A stretch of DNA of 64,000 nucleotides. Source: Bhargavaea ginsengi. GTDB lineage: Bacteria; Bacillota; Bacilli; Bacillales_A; Planococcaceae. Of this stretch, positions 25,801-33,753 are shown one piece after another. The notes under the pieces were generated by a model, which worked only from the letters and a program-made list of their open reading frames with translations, made no database searches and was not told the origin of the DNA. The stretch is taken from NCBI RefSeq assembly GCF_900109165.1, contig NZ_FNZF01000001.1:363376-427375 (forward strand). The letters are read 5' to 3'. The translations under genes were made by a program, and so were the position numbers. The stretch's first letter is position 1. Each line of letters begins with the position of its first letter.

Positions 25801-25892
25801 TTGATGAACGAAACAGCTCCCAAGATAAGTACGAGGAGCATCGTCACAATCGTAAAAACCGGGCGCCTGATCGAAAAACCGCTTATCTTCAT
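22812..25892 (-). CDS. RND-superfamily efflux pump, SwrC-like
   Basis: 1026 residues, full length for the AcrB/SwrC class. A first transmembrane helix at about 13-31 is followed by the porter domain (for example VVVTSYPGAGPEEVSEKVT). A first membrane block near 340-480 contains GIGMLVDNSIVVIENIERH, a second porter domain follows, and then a second membrane block with VGIVVNNGIVLVDYINQ. In Gram-positives this class exports surfactant-like lipids and is tied to swarming in B. subtilis (SwrC/YerP). It is a single gene with no adjacent membrane-fusion protein, as expected. The Shine-Dalgarno AAGGGG is about 9 bases before ATG. Confidence 0.92.
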   Translation of the reverse strand: MKISGFSIRRPVFTIVTMLLVLILGAVSFIKIPLTLIPELNPPIAVVVTSYPGAGPEEVSEKVTRPLENSLSTLPGLDSIQSTSQEGANLIFLEFDWSTEIDDVQMDVLQRIDQTPIPDDSAKPQFMKFDPSQFPVIQLSLRSDKESGDIREIAGSLETELRRTEGVASVTVSSSLVEDVQIVLDPGKLEEYGLAQQDVTQAIQANNVSMPGEPVETDDGKRLTTRIVSTLTSVEEIGNLVLTVNPMDGAEIKLSDISEISLAPESGEMETRTNDEPSVIMSVLQESGANTAEVSESFKESLDRLLGQPEYEGITSDILFDQGDYIQLAIGNIGQSLILGGIFAMLVLFLFLKSVRSPIIIGVAIPYSVIVTFVLMYFSDFALNILTLGALALGIGMLVDNSIVVIENIERHLAMGKNRKQAALDGTKEVGGAITASTLTTVAVFLPVIFISGLIGRIFTEFAMTISFSLLASLFVALTVIPMMASRMLKKPKRDLETRRRRSKAYGNFERSIKWSLYNRKLVLGLTVVLLVASGFGIYRVGTEFLPATDEGFVSITVNMPDSASVKATGDVIRKIEERLKSEDDVDVYVSLTGGTQQGLAQGTGEADRGELYVKLKPLSERDRSVFEFVDDIQPDIQGMGGEGTEINFNLQTAAGSSPNTLSFTMTDTDKSRLDKAAAMAVDRLSKIGGVTDVTNDLTDGVEEILIEVDRAAASANGLAPAQIASAVNDMTRGVTASQIVDEAGDVHAVRIRTGGNNLDSIDALGQLKLRAPSGTFVTLESLADIEVAEGPAAIRRVDQANAVRFTVHYASSRTLGEVTGDVERELEKAGLPEGTDISYSGDRELFEDSIDDMIMAVILAMVLVYFVMAAQFESFKYPFVIMFTVPLMIIGVSIALLITNTPISVSSVIGILILVGIVVNNGIVLVDYINQRKAEGIRSLDAIIVSVKDRARPILMTALTTILGLLPLALGIGEGTEINQPMGIAVIGGLISSTALTLYIVPIVYSLFDRETRNMKKSGTSDRPV

Positions 25893-25975
25893 CCTTTTTT
25901 CCCCTTTTCAAAAAGCTATGTCCATCATACCGGAAGCGCTTGCCACCCTCAATGTTCAGCGCACCTTCAATCTCC

Positions 25976-26032
25976 AAAACAGGCGGCAGCAAGCCGGTCC
26001 CTTTCTGGAAGGTCCGGCCTGCTGCCGCCTGT
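25976..26032 (-). terminator. Rho-independent terminator of prfC
   Basis: A long stem (CAGGCGGCAGC with GCTGCCGCCTG, plus inner GCCGG/CCGGC) followed on the minus strand by TTTTGG, 25 bases after the prfC stop. Confidence 0.85.
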
Positions 26033-26056
26033 CTGGGTATGCACAAAACCTGCTGG

Positions 26057-27631
26057 TCAGAGCAAGCTATAAAGCCTGATGTCCGGATGTTTGTCCTGGA
26101 ACCAGCGAAGGGCAAAGTCGTTCTCAAAGAGGAAGACGAGATTATCGTAACGGTCCTTGACGAGCATGGCACGAGGACCTGTCATGGATTCCTTCACATC
26201 TCCCTCGTTCTCGATCCAGCGGGCCACTTTCTGGCCGATGTGCTGGATGATCACCTCGGAATTGTACTCACTCTTCATGCGGTGTTCGAACACCTCGAAC
26301 TGCAATTGTCCGACCGCTCCAAGAATGACTTCTTCTGTGTGAAGCGTTTTATAGTACTGGATGGCACCTTCCTGTACAAGCTGCAGAATGCCTTTATGGA
26401 AATGCTTTGACTTCATGACGTTTTTCGGAGACACCTTGACGAACAGCTCCGGAGTGAATTGAGGCAGCGGCTCGAAGGCGAAGTTCTTTTTGCCGCCGGT
26501 GATCGTATCGCCGATCTGATAGTTCCCTGTGTCATAAAGCCCGATGATATCCCCTGCGACCGCCATGTTGACGGTCTCCCGGTCATCCGCAAGAAACTGC
26601 GTGGACTGGCTGACCTTGAAGGTTTTCGGGATTCTTGGGACGGTTACCTGCATCCCGCGGTCAAACTCTCCCGAGACGATGCGGACAAACGCGATACGGT
26701 CACGGTGTGCCGGGTTCATGTTCGCCTGGATTTTGAAGATGAAGCCTGTGAACTCGTCATCGTAAGGGTTGACGCTGCCGCCATCCTCCATATTGCGCGG
26801 CTGTGGCTGGGGCGCAAACTGCAGGAAGGTTTCCAGAAACGTCTGCACGCCGAAGTTGGTCAGCGCGGATCCGAAAAAGACCGGCGTCAGTTCACCTTTT
26901 TGCACACGCTCCTCGTCAAAGTCGTTTCCGGCTTCGTCAAGCAGCATAATGTCTTCCAGCGCCTGGCTGTAATAGGAAGAGTCCTGGATCGGATTGGGTG
27001 CCGCAAGATCTCCGTCAGCGCCGAGCTGCAAGTATTTTTCTTCCCCTTCTGTCCTTGCGAGCTCCACCCGGCGGTTGTGGCGGTCGTAGATGCCCATGAA
27101 TTCTTTGCCCATGCCGATCGGCCAGTTCATCGCATAAGATTGGATGCCGAGCACTTCCTCGAGTTCTTCCATGAGCTCAAGGGGCTCCCTGCCCTGGCGG
27201 TCGAGCTTATTGATGAACGTGAAAATCGGAATCCCCCGCATGCGGCAGACCTTGAACAGCTTGATGGTCTGCGGCTCAATCCCTTTTGCGGAGTCGACCA
27301 TCATCACAGCCGAATCGACAGCCATAAGCGTCCGGTAGGTGTCTTCACTGAAGTCTTCGTGTCCCGGGGTGTCCAGGATGTTGACCCGCTTCTCGTCATA
27401 GTCGAACTGGAGCACCGAGGAAGTGACCGAAATGCCGCGTTGTTTCTCGATGTCCATCCAGTCGGATGTGGCGAACTTCCCGGACTTCTTCCCCTTGACG
27501 GTCCCAGTGTCCCGGATCGCGCCGCCAAAAAACAGCAGCTTCTCGGTCATCGTCGTTTTCCCGGCATCCGGGTGGGAGATGATCGCGAATGTTCTTCTCG
27601 ATGCGATTTCGTGTTTTAATTGGTCTTCCAT
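26057..27631 (-). CDS. prfC: Peptide chain release factor 3
   Basis: 524 residues. GTPase G1 is SHPDAGKTT, then the switch region [15 protein letters not shown]3 [13 protein letters not shown] and G4 NKLDR: the RF3 pattern, distinct from EF-G. RF3 recycles RF1/RF2 after termination. ATG 27631 is preferred over 27637 because GAGGAG is eight bases upstream of it. It lies 139 bases downstream of murE; murE and prfC are also neighbours in S. aureus. Confidence 0.95.
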   Translation of the reverse strand: MEDQLKHEIASRRTFAIISHPDAGKTTMTEKLLFFGGAIRDTGTVKGKKSGKFATSDWMDIEKQRGISVTSSVLQFDYDEKRVNILDTPGHEDFSEDTYRTLMAVDSAVMMVDSAKGIEPQTIKLFKVCRMRGIPIFTFINKLDRQGREPLELMEELEEVLGIQSYAMNWPIGMGKEFMGIYDRHNRRVELARTEGEEKYLQLGADGDLAAPNPIQDSSYYSQALEDIMLLDEAGNDFDEERVQKGELTPVFFGSALTNFGVQTFLETFLQFAPQPQPRNMEDGGSVNPYDDEFTGFIFKIQANMNPAHRDRIAFVRIVSGEFDRGMQVTVPRIPKTFKVSQSTQFLADDRETVNMAVAGDIIGLYDTGNYQIGDTITGGKKNFAFEPLPQFTPELFVKVSPKNVMKSKHFHKGILQLVQEGAIQYYKTLHTEEVILGAVGQLQFEVFEHRMKSEYNSEVIIQHIGQKVARWIENEGDVKESMTGPRAMLVKDRYDNLVFLFENDFALRWFQDKHPDIRLYSLL

Positions 27632-27709
27632 TTTCATTTCTCCTCATCTGTTTCAGCTTTCCCCATCATAGGGACCGGAGAGTCCGATTTCAAGCGATAT
27701 TCACGGAAA

Positions 27710-27737
27710 GGGCCGGAAAGGCGAACCTTTCCGGCAC
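27710..27737 (-). terminator. Hairpin after murE, weak terminator
   Basis: A perfect 10-bp stem GCCGGAAAGG / CCTTTCCGGC with loop CGAA on the plus strand, 35 bases after the murE stop. The following minus-strand bases are CCTTTCC, a poor T-tract. Confidence 0.5.
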
Positions 27738-27770
27738 CTGTCTTCCCTGCAAATAACCAGCTTTTCCGAG

Positions 27771-29258
27771 TCAGTCCCTGGTGCCGGCTTTACGTCCGAA
27801 TTTCTTTTCCGCTTCATGAAGCGCTATCTCGGCATCGCTATGCGGATATTTCGTGTTTCCGATAATCTGAAAATCTTCATGGCCTTTTCCTGCGAACAGG
27901 ATAATATCCCCTTCATCAGCAACCTTCACCGCGTGCCGTACAGCCTGCTCGCGGTCACCGATGCAGGCATAATTCTGATGTGCCATGCCTGCCTCAAGTT
28001 CTGATGTGATCGAGTCATAATCCTCATGGCGAGGATCGTCGGTCGTGAGAATAACATAATCGGCGACAGAAGCTTTTTCCGCCATGATCGGCCGCTTTGA
28101 ACGGTCCCGATTTCCTCCTGTACCGACCAGGAAAATGAGTTTGTTCTTTTTATAAGGCAGTACAGATGCGATTGCTTTCTCAATGGCGTCCGGTGTATGC
28201 GCGTAGTCGATGTAGATTGTGAGCGGAAGGTCCGTCTCGACACGTTCCATCCGTCCTTTAACGGCGGGAAGCCCGCTGAGCCCTTCCAAGATCTCATCCA
28301 GCCCCAGTCCGTATGCATACAGGGCAGCCACCGAAGCCAGCGCGTTATAAACATTGAATCCGCCGATCAGGTTCATCGTGACCTGGCGCTCCCCTTCAGG
28401 CGTATCCATCAGAAATACAGTGCGGCCGGCCGCAAGCCGGATATCACGTGCCCGGAACATTGCCTCTGATTCCACTGCGTAAGTGATCACCGGATGCGGC
28501 GTCATCTGACGGTAACGGTCCGACCAAGGATCATCCGCATTCAGCACGGCAAATTTCGGCTTGGAAGTGTCTTGGCCAAGCTGCGAGAAAAGCAGCCCCT
28601 TCGCATAGCCATAGTGTTCCATCGTTCCGTGATAGTCCAGATGATCATGGCTTAGGTTCGTGAACACCGCCACATCGAATTCCGTACCGGAAAGACGCCC
28701 TTCGACAAGGCCGTGGGAGGACACTTCCATCGTCATCGCCTCGCATCCTTCCAAAAATGCCTGGCGGATCATGCGCTGGGTGGTAAGTGCATCAGTAGTG
28801 GTATTTGCCGACTCGTAGAGGACACCGTTCAGATTGAAACCGATCGTGCCGGAAGAAGCTGATTTCCGCCCGCTGCTGCGGAAAATGCCATCGATAATAT
28901 TCGCTACACTGGTCTTGCCATTTGTTCCGGTGACGCCGATCATCCGGACGGACTTTGACGGATGATTGAAAAAAGCAGCCGCAAGAAGTCCTTCCGCGCG
29001 TGCCGTGTCATCTGTGATGACGACGGCAGCTTTTTCCGGATCCGCCTCAACCGGCCGTTCCGCAATGATGAGTCTCGCACCGGCTGCAAGCGCCTGGGGC
29101 ACATAGTCGTGGCCATCAACGGTGTATCCGCTGATGCAGATAAATGCGCCGCCAGGCTGGACCGCCCGGGAATCCACAGCGATGTCCGTTACTTCTTCCG
29201 GAAGCATCCCGATTACTTCCCTGAACGGGAGATGTGCCAATAATTCTTTTGTTTCCAT
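27771..29258 (-). CDS. murE: MurE-type UDP-MurNAc-L-Ala-D-Glu:diamino acid ligase
   Basis: 495 residues. ATP site GVTGTNGKTS (108-117), HDHLDYHG (204-211), the presumed carbamylated Lys220 in YAKGLLF, and C-terminal GTGGNRDRSKRP. The position that selects the third amino acid reads DDPR (407-410): meso-DAP enzymes have DNPR, whereas Lys enzymes have D(D/N)P(N/A), so this is mixed. Adds L-Lys or meso-DAP to the cytoplasmic peptidoglycan precursor. It is coupled to the M42 peptidase gene 12 bases upstream, with GAGGAGG before ATG, and is followed by prfC, as in S. aureus. Confidence 0.93.
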   Translation of the reverse strand: METKELLAHLPFREVIGMLPEEVTDIAVDSRAVQPGGAFICISGYTVDGHDYVPQALAAGARLIIAERPVEADPEKAAVVITDDTARAEGLLAAAFFNHPSKSVRMIGVTGTNGKTSVANIIDGIFRSSGRKSASSGTIGFNLNGVLYESANTTTDALTTQRMIRQAFLEGCEAMTMEVSSHGLVEGRLSGTEFDVAVFTNLSHDHLDYHGTMEHYGYAKGLLFSQLGQDTSKPKFAVLNADDPWSDRYRQMTPHPVITYAVESEAMFRARDIRLAAGRTVFLMDTPEGERQVTMNLIGGFNVYNALASVAALYAYGLGLDEILEGLSGLPAVKGRMERVETDLPLTIYIDYAHTPDAIEKAIASVLPYKKNKLIFLVGTGGNRDRSKRPIMAEKASVADYVILTTDDPRHEDYDSITSELEAGMAHQNYACIGDREQAVRHAVKVADEGDIILFAGKGHEDFQIIGNTKYPHSDAEIALHEAEKKFGRKAGTRD

Positions 29259-29270
29259 CTTATTTCCTCC

Positions 29271-30323
29271 TCAGTCTTCCGCGAGCGGCGAGAGAATGTA
29301 AGCCCTCAGCAGGCGTGCCGCTGCTTCCAGGGAATCCGTATGAGTCCTTTCAAGTGCATGGGACGATTCGATTCCCGGACCGAAAAGCGCGTGCCGGACA
29401 TCAAATCCTGCGCGGATCGCCGCAGACGCGTCTGATCCGTAATAAGGATAGATATCCAATTTGTGTGGAATGCCCTCATTTTTGCATAGGTCCGCCAAGT
29501 GCCGTGTCAGGCCGTAATGATAGGGCCCGCTTGAATCCTTCACACAGATTGACACGGTATATTCATCGGAAGACTGTCCGTCGCCGATCGCTCCCATGTC
29601 GAATGCAATATATTCGACGGTCCCATCGGGAACCGATGCGTTGCCGCCAAATCCGATCTCTTCATTATTGGAGATATAGAGATGCAGGGTATATGGGAGC
29701 TTCACACTGCTTTCCTTCAGCCTTGCCGCCAGCTCGAGCAGGAGAGCCGTGCTCGCTTTGTCGTCGAGGTGACGGGACTTGATATAGCCGCCGCTCCGCT
29801 CGAAACGCGGGTCAAATGAGACAAAGTCTCCCACTTCGATGCCCAGTTCCCGGGTGGCGTCTCCACTTTCCGTCCGCTCATCAAGCCGGACTTCAATGTT
29901 CTCGCTGCTCCGCTCTGCCTTTCCGGAGTCACGGTAAACATGGACGGTCGTCTGGTGCATTAGGATCGTCCCACGGATTTTCCGGCCGTCCGCCGTATGG
30001 ACGGTACAATATTCACCCTCGGCCGCATTCCAGTTGAATCCGCCGATTTTATCCAGCTTAAGGCGGCCCGAAGGTTTGACCTCCTTGACGATGGCGCCGA
30101 GTGTATCGACATGTGCCGTGATCAGACGGCTTTTGCTGTCGTCTTCTCCACGGAATGTGGCGATGACGGCACCTTTGTTCGTTTTAGTCAGCTCAGCCCC
30201 GCTCTCAGCCAGATAAGCCGCAGCCAATTTCATGACGTCCGCTGTGTAGCCGGACGGACTCGGTGTATTCACGAGTTTTTCAAGGATTGTAAGCGATTGT
30301 TCGAGTTCAAATGGTATCTTCAC
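29271..30323 (-). CDS. M42-family metallo-aminopeptidase
   Basis: 350 residues, GTG start with GGGGGG upstream. Metal-ligand motifs of the M42 clan appear in order: TAHVDTLG (His), RHLDDKAST (Asp), SNNEEIGFGG (Glu-Glu), AFDMGAIGDG (Asp) and SSHALERTH (His). Length is normal for YsdC/FrvX-type dinuclear aminopeptidases that form dodecameric shells and trim peptides. It shares an operon with murE; no obligatory functional link is known. Confidence 0.9.
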   Translation of the reverse strand: MKIPFELEQSLTILEKLVNTPSPSGYTADVMKLAAAYLAESGAELTKTNKGAVIATFRGEDDSKSRLITAHVDTLGAIVKEVKPSGRLKLDKIGGFNWNAAEGEYCTVHTADGRKIRGTILMHQTTVHVYRDSGKAERSSENIEVRLDERTESGDATRELGIEVGDFVSFDPRFERSGGYIKSRHLDDKASTALLLELAARLKESSVKLPYTLHLYISNNEEIGFGGNASVPDGTVEYIAFDMGAIGDGQSSDEYTVSICVKDSSGPYHYGLTRHLADLCKNEGIPHKLDIYPYYGSDASAAIRAGFDVRHALFGPGIESSHALERTHTDSLEAAARLLRAYILSPLAED

Positions 30324-30398
30324 GATGCGTTCCCCCCGACTGAAAAAGTCCAGTTTTCATTATACGCCTAGAGTGGGTGTCCGTCACGATGCACCGCA

Positions 30399-31787
30399 TC
30401 ATTTCAGAAAACGCCTGATCAGCTTGAGGCGGTTGCCGTAAGGAGGAAATGCCATCCTGACCTGAAAGGCCGTCCCGCGCTTCAGGATGCCCTTTTCGTG
30501 CGTAAAAGCATCGAAGCCATATTTGCCATGATAGCTTCCGATCCCGGACGGGCCGGCGCCGCCAAACGGCAGAGCCGTATTTCCGACATGGGACAGGGCA
30601 TCGTTGATGCAGCCGCCGCCAAACGGGAGCTCGGACAGAAAAGTATCCATCGCGCCCTGATTCTCGGAAAACAGGTAAGCGGCCAGCGGCTTCGGCCGTT
30701 CGCGGATCGAGCGGATGACTGCCGTCAGGCTTGAATAACCATAAACCGGCAGGATCGGACCGAAAATCTCTTCTTCCATCACCCGGCTTCCGGCAGGCGG
30801 ACTGTCAACCACCGTCGGCTCGATATAGCGGGTGTCCCGATTCATCTGTCCTCCCGAAAGAATCCGGCCACGCTCTTCGTCGATCATCTCCCGCAGCCTG
30901 TCGAACTGGCGCTCATCCACAATCCGGGCATAATCGGGAGATTCAGCAGGATCAGTGCCGTAAAAGACCTTGACCGCCTGTTTCAACTCCTCCAGAAATT
31001 CATCCTTCACAGAATGATGGACCAGGCAATAGTCCGGCGCCACGCATGTCTGACCGGCATTCGTGAATTTCGCCCATGCAATCCTCTCCGCTGCCATGCG
31101 GAGGTCGGCGGTCTGGTCAACAATGGCGGGACTTTTTCCGCCGAGCTCGAGGACGACGGGCACTAGCCGCTCGGCAGCAGCTTTCATAACGATCGATCCG
31201 ACTTTTGCACTGCCCGTGAAGAACATGAAATCAAACGGTGCATGGATCAGTGCGGACGTTTCCTCCCTGCCCCCTTCCACGACTGTCACATATTCGGACG
31301 GAAATGTTTCCGCAACCAGTTCGCGGATGATGGCAGAAACATGCGGCGTCGTCTCGGAAGGCTTCAGGACGGCCGTGTTCCCACCGGCAATCGCCGCCGC
31401 AAGCGGCTCGATCACAAGCTGAAACGGATAGTTGAACGGACCGATGATGAGCACCGTTCCCCATGGCTCACGGATGACGAAGCTTTTTCCCGGCTGGAAA
31501 TGAATCGGCGTCTTTTTCGGTTCCGGTTTCATCCATTCTCCGATGTTGGAAGCCATCTCACGAATACTGGAAAGGACAAAACCGATCTCCGTCATGTATG
31601 ATTCGAATTCACTTTTGCCGAGATCCTTCGCAAGGGCATCCGAAATGTCTTTTTCCCTTTTCCGGATCGCTCCATGAAGGTCCATCAGCCTGTCTTTCCT
31701 GAATTGGGCTGATTTCGTTTTGCCGGTCCAGTAAAATTCCCGCTGCCGGGCGACGATGCCGCCTGCCTGCGTCTCCGTAAAAGCCAT
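30399..31787 (-). CDS. Aldehyde dehydrogenase, class 3 type
   Basis: 462 residues from ATG 31787 (AAGGAG nine bases upstream; TTG 31793 is less well placed). NAD region IIGPFNYPFQL, substrate Glu in LELGGKSP, catalytic Cys in FTNAGQTCVAPDY, and C-terminal PFGGAGPSGIG. Like AldH/YwdH class 3 enzymes it ends in a hydrophobic/basic tail, MAFPPYGNRLKLIRRFLK, that could associate with membrane. Likely oxidises long-chain or aromatic aldehydes to acids; the substrate is not determined. Confidence 0.92.
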   Translation of the reverse strand: MAFTETQAGGIVARQREFYWTGKTKSAQFRKDRLMDLHGAIRKREKDISDALAKDLGKSEFESYMTEIGFVLSSIREMASNIGEWMKPEPKKTPIHFQPGKSFVIREPWGTVLIIGPFNYPFQLVIEPLAAAIAGGNTAVLKPSETTPHVSAIIRELVAETFPSEYVTVVEGGREETSALIHAPFDFMFFTGSAKVGSIVMKAAAERLVPVVLELGGKSPAIVDQTADLRMAAERIAWAKFTNAGQTCVAPDYCLVHHSVKDEFLEELKQAVKVFYGTDPAESPDYARIVDERQFDRLREMIDEERGRILSGGQMNRDTRYIEPTVVDSPPAGSRVMEEEIFGPILPVYGYSSLTAVIRSIRERPKPLAAYLFSENQGAMDTFLSELPFGGGCINDALSHVGNTALPFGGAGPSGIGSYHGKYGFDAFTHEKGILKRGTAFQVRMAFPPYGNRLKLIRRFLK

Positions 31788-32148
31788 GTTCAACCACTCC
31801 TTTCATTCTTTCTTCATCTTATCGCCGGTGGCCCCGGATATCAAAACATAAACCGGGATATTCTATTCCCACCCGGATGACCTGACCGATTGTTAAATTT
31901 TTTTGAAGCTCATAAACGACTCGCGACTCGGGCAACCTTTGGATATGGGCAGGAAAAGTTGTTGCCTGCCCGCCATGCATCCCGGCCTCCAGGCGGCGGA
32001 TATCGCACCTTTCAGTTTCATACGCTCCTCTTTCCCGGTCAGATAGAAATATAGGTCTTCCGGCTTGTTTTGTTCCTCACTCTGTTTTGGATTCCGATCA
32101 TGCGGGGTATAGAAGGTCAAACAACGAAAAGATCAAGGAGGAAATGAC
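31788..32148. other. Gene-poor 361-base stretch
   Basis: Between the aldehyde dehydrogenase and the 47-codon gene. It holds one doubtful 42-codon minus-strand ORF (separate entry), a GGGCAGG/CCTGCCC hairpin near 31950-31975 and the leader of the next gene. Nothing else recognised. Confidence 0.5.
31893..32021 (-). CDS. Possible 42-residue ORF, doubtful
   Basis: ATG 32021 has a good AGAGGAG eight bases upstream and the ORF runs to TAA at 31893. The product (MKLKGAISAAWRPGC...) is basic with two Cys and no recognisable pattern. The same stretch can fold as a hairpin, so an RNA element is an alternative. Kept only because of the strong ribosome site. Confidence 0.22.
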   Translation of the reverse strand: MKLKGAISAAWRPGCMAGRQQLFLPISKGCPSRESFMSFKKI

Positions 32149-32292
32149 ATGATGAAACAAGAACAATGGTGGGATCATATGTTTACGGGAAATCTTGAAT
32201 TGGGACTTAACCGCGAGCGGCTAACCGAGCTGGAAGAGGAAAACTTCCTTTACTTTTCGGAAGCCGAGGAAACCGTTCCCCAGGAGCAATAA
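32149..32292 (+). CDS. Small 47-residue acidic protein, unknown
   Basis: Tandem ATG ATG at 32149 with AAGGAGG seven bases upstream. The product MMKQEQWWDHMFTGNLELG... carries a WWDHMF head, then charged helical LNRERLTELEEENFLYF and an acidic end. No family recognised. The excellent ribosome site and a downstream hairpin support a real gene. Confidence 0.6.
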   Translation: MMKQEQWWDHMFTGNLELGLNRERLTELEEENFLYFSEAEETVPQEQ

Positions 32293-32345
32293 CTAAGTGA
32301 CGATGCGATATTTGCCGTCAGCCGGTAAAGATGCAGTGCATACAT

Positions 32346-32384
32346 AAGGGCCGTCCAGCCGATTATATTCGGAGGACGGTCCTT
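32346..32384 (+). terminator. Probable terminator hairpin of the 47-codon gene
   Basis: An 11-bp stem AAGGGCCGTCC / GGACGGTCCTT with one mismatch and a 17-base loop, 53 bases after the stop; a short T-run (AATTTT) follows after a gap, so termination may be weak. Confidence 0.55.
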
Positions 32385-32441
32385 AGCAATTTTAAGGATA
32401 TCCGACCCCGATGTCTGAAAAGTTTTATTTTATGGATGGCG

Positions 32442-32470
32442 TTGACTTTCCCTGCTTCCCCTTGTATTAT
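32442..32470 (+). promoter_or_regulatory. Sigma-A promoter of tRNA-Val
   Basis: TTGACT, 17-base spacer, TATTAT. The predicted start near 32477 lies about 38 bases before the tRNA. Confidence 0.8.
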
Positions 32471-32514
32471 TGTAAATGTGCTTGAGAGAACAACCAAGCC
32501 AACATCCCAGATTT

Positions 32515-32587
32515 GATTCCGTAGCTCAGCTGGGAGAGCGCTACCTTGACAGGGTAGAGGTCGCTGGTTCGAGCCCAGTCGGAATCA
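32515..32587 (+). tRNA. tRNA-Val (anticodon GAC)
   Basis: 73 nt fold into a full cloverleaf: acceptor GATTCCG/CGGAATC, D-arm GCTC...GAGC, anticodon stem CTACC/GGTAG with loop TTGACAG (anticodon GAC), T-arm with TTCGAGC, discriminator A. CCA is not encoded. Confidence 0.96.
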
Positions 32588-32591
32588 TCAC

Positions 32592-32623
32592 AAAATGCGC
32601 ATCCCTAGGGATGCGCATTTTTT
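32592..32623. terminator. Bidirectional terminator after tRNA-Val
   Basis: A 14-bp perfect stem AAAATGCGCATCCC / GGGATGCGCATTTT, only two unpaired bases, T-run on the plus strand and A/T-run on the other. Shared with the convergent 84-codon gene. Confidence 0.9.
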
Positions 32624-32628
32624 GTCTT

Positions 32629-32883
32629 TTACGGACGCTTCATGGGCTCTTTAACTTGGACATCAAGATATTTCTCAAAGGCGATCGCTTCTTCTTCCAG
32701 GACGGCAGATAATACCTTATAGGTCGCGGATAAATAAACTGCGGCTGCTTCTGCATCTCCGGATCTGGCCTTTTCAATTCCTGCCGGCAATTCTTCAATT
32801 AGCAGCTCCACCTTTTTCCTGATGCTTTCACGGCTGTCTCCCAAGTATGTCGTTGCTTCAGTTTCCCCTACATTATTAATCAC
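32629..32883 (-). CDS. Small helical protein, unknown
   Basis: 84 residues, GTG start with AGGGG about ten bases upstream. The sequence is largely helical and acidic (RESIRKKVELLIEELPAGIEKA ... YLSATYKVLSAVLEEEAIAF). No recognised family. Bounded by the tRNA-Val terminator and divergent from the STAS gene. Confidence 0.6.
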   Translation of the reverse strand: MINNVGETEATTYLGDSRESIRKKVELLIEELPAGIEKARSGDAEAAAVYLSATYKVLSAVLEEEAIAFEKYLDVQVKEPMKRP

Positions 32884-33106
32884 GCTTAATATCCCCTAAC
32901 CATTATTGTTCTGCGGCTACATTCGACATACAGGCAAACAGTTCCTTCTCGAATAATGATAAATTCCGACTTTATTCTATCTAAACCTGTTCAATACTTG
33001 CTTGGATCGGTCCTTCCGTCTGAGGTTCAAGATAGCCCATTTCAGAAATAACCGTATAATAGTGATATAACCATACGATCAAAATACAATCAGCGAGGAA
33101 TCCAAG

Positions 33107-33607
33107 ATGAATGACCAACAGACCCGGCCAACCCCGGAAGAAATGCAGCACACAATCGATCAGCTGAGAACACAAGTTGATGATTTGGAGAAACTCATCG
33201 GCCAGATCATGGTACCCATCATCCCATCGATAATGCCGAATACGATTCTGGTGCCGTTCGCCGGAGAACTGACACCGGAGCTTTCAAAAAAAGTCGTCAC
33301 GAAGGTACTCGATCATGTTGCCATGACAGGCACCCAAACTGCGATACTAGACTTCACCGCACTGTCCATCAAACAAACGGAGAGCCTCTCGGTGTTCGGT
33401 AATTCTGTCGAGGAGCTTTCGGCATCACTCAGCCTGATGGGCATTGAAGTGATCACAGTCGGATTCACTCCCCAATTCGCCCGCGAAGTCGCATTGTCCG
33501 GACTTCCCTTTGTAAACAATCTCAAGTCATTTTCCACTTTCCGCGCTGCTCTCCAGCATCTGATGAAGCTACGGGGTATGGAATTAACCGGAAATAACGG
33601 GAATTGA
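33107..33607 (+). CDS. STAS-domain (RsbR-like) regulator
   Basis: 166 residues. An N-terminal coiled segment (about 10-38) is followed by a STAS domain with ILVPFAGELTPELSKKV, AILDFTALSIKQTE and VGFTPQFAREVALSGL. STAS proteins of this type are anti-anti-sigma or stressosome components; a direct sigma-B partner is not in the window. Shine-Dalgarno GAGGA before ATG and a TATAAT at 33053-33058 upstream. An insertion sequence begins eight bases after its stop. Confidence 0.82.
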   Translation: MNDQQTRPTPEEMQHTIDQLRTQVDDLEKLIGQIMVPIIPSIMPNTILVPFAGELTPELSKKVVTKVLDHVAMTGTQTAILDFTALSIKQTESLSVFGNSVEELSASLSLMGIEVITVGFTPQFAREVALSGLPFVNNLKSFSTFRAALQHLMKLRGMELTGNNGN

Positions 33608-33615
33608 AAAGACAG

Positions 33616-33628
33616 AAGGGGCTGTCCA
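33616..33628 (+). repeat. IS left terminal inverted repeat
   Basis: AAGGGGCTGTCCA; the same 13 bases occur inverted at 35527-35539. Inward similarity extends more loosely (AAGTC). Confidence 0.88.
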
Positions 33629-33687
33629 GAAAGTCAGTGAAAACTGACTTTCTAGGACGCCCCTTTCCTTATGTTTAAATAAAATAG

Positions 33688-33753
33688 AAAAAGATCGCTG
33701 CCTTTTGTAGAATGGAGTTACCACACAACAAACCAAAAAGGAGCGATCTTTTT
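33688..33753 (+). promoter_or_regulatory. Hairpin in the transposase leader reaching its Shine-Dalgarno
   Basis: A perfect 12-bp inverted repeat, AAAAAGATCGCT (33688-33699) with AGCGATCTTTTT (33742-33753), ends exactly at the transposase ATG. The AAGGAG site (33738-33743) runs into the 3' arm, so the fold would hinder translation of long read-in transcripts. Confidence 0.7.

Noticed and set aside
26459-27619. 386-codon plus-strand open frame
   Set aside because: Antisense to prfC; the GC-rich codon bias keeps the opposite strand open. No ribosome site or protein family.
32515-32587. tRNA-Val as an integration (att) site
   Set aside because: No integrase and no second copy of the tRNA 3' end was noticed nearby.
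32476-32712. 78-codon plus frame over tRNA-Val
   Set aside because: Reads through the tRNA and its terminator.
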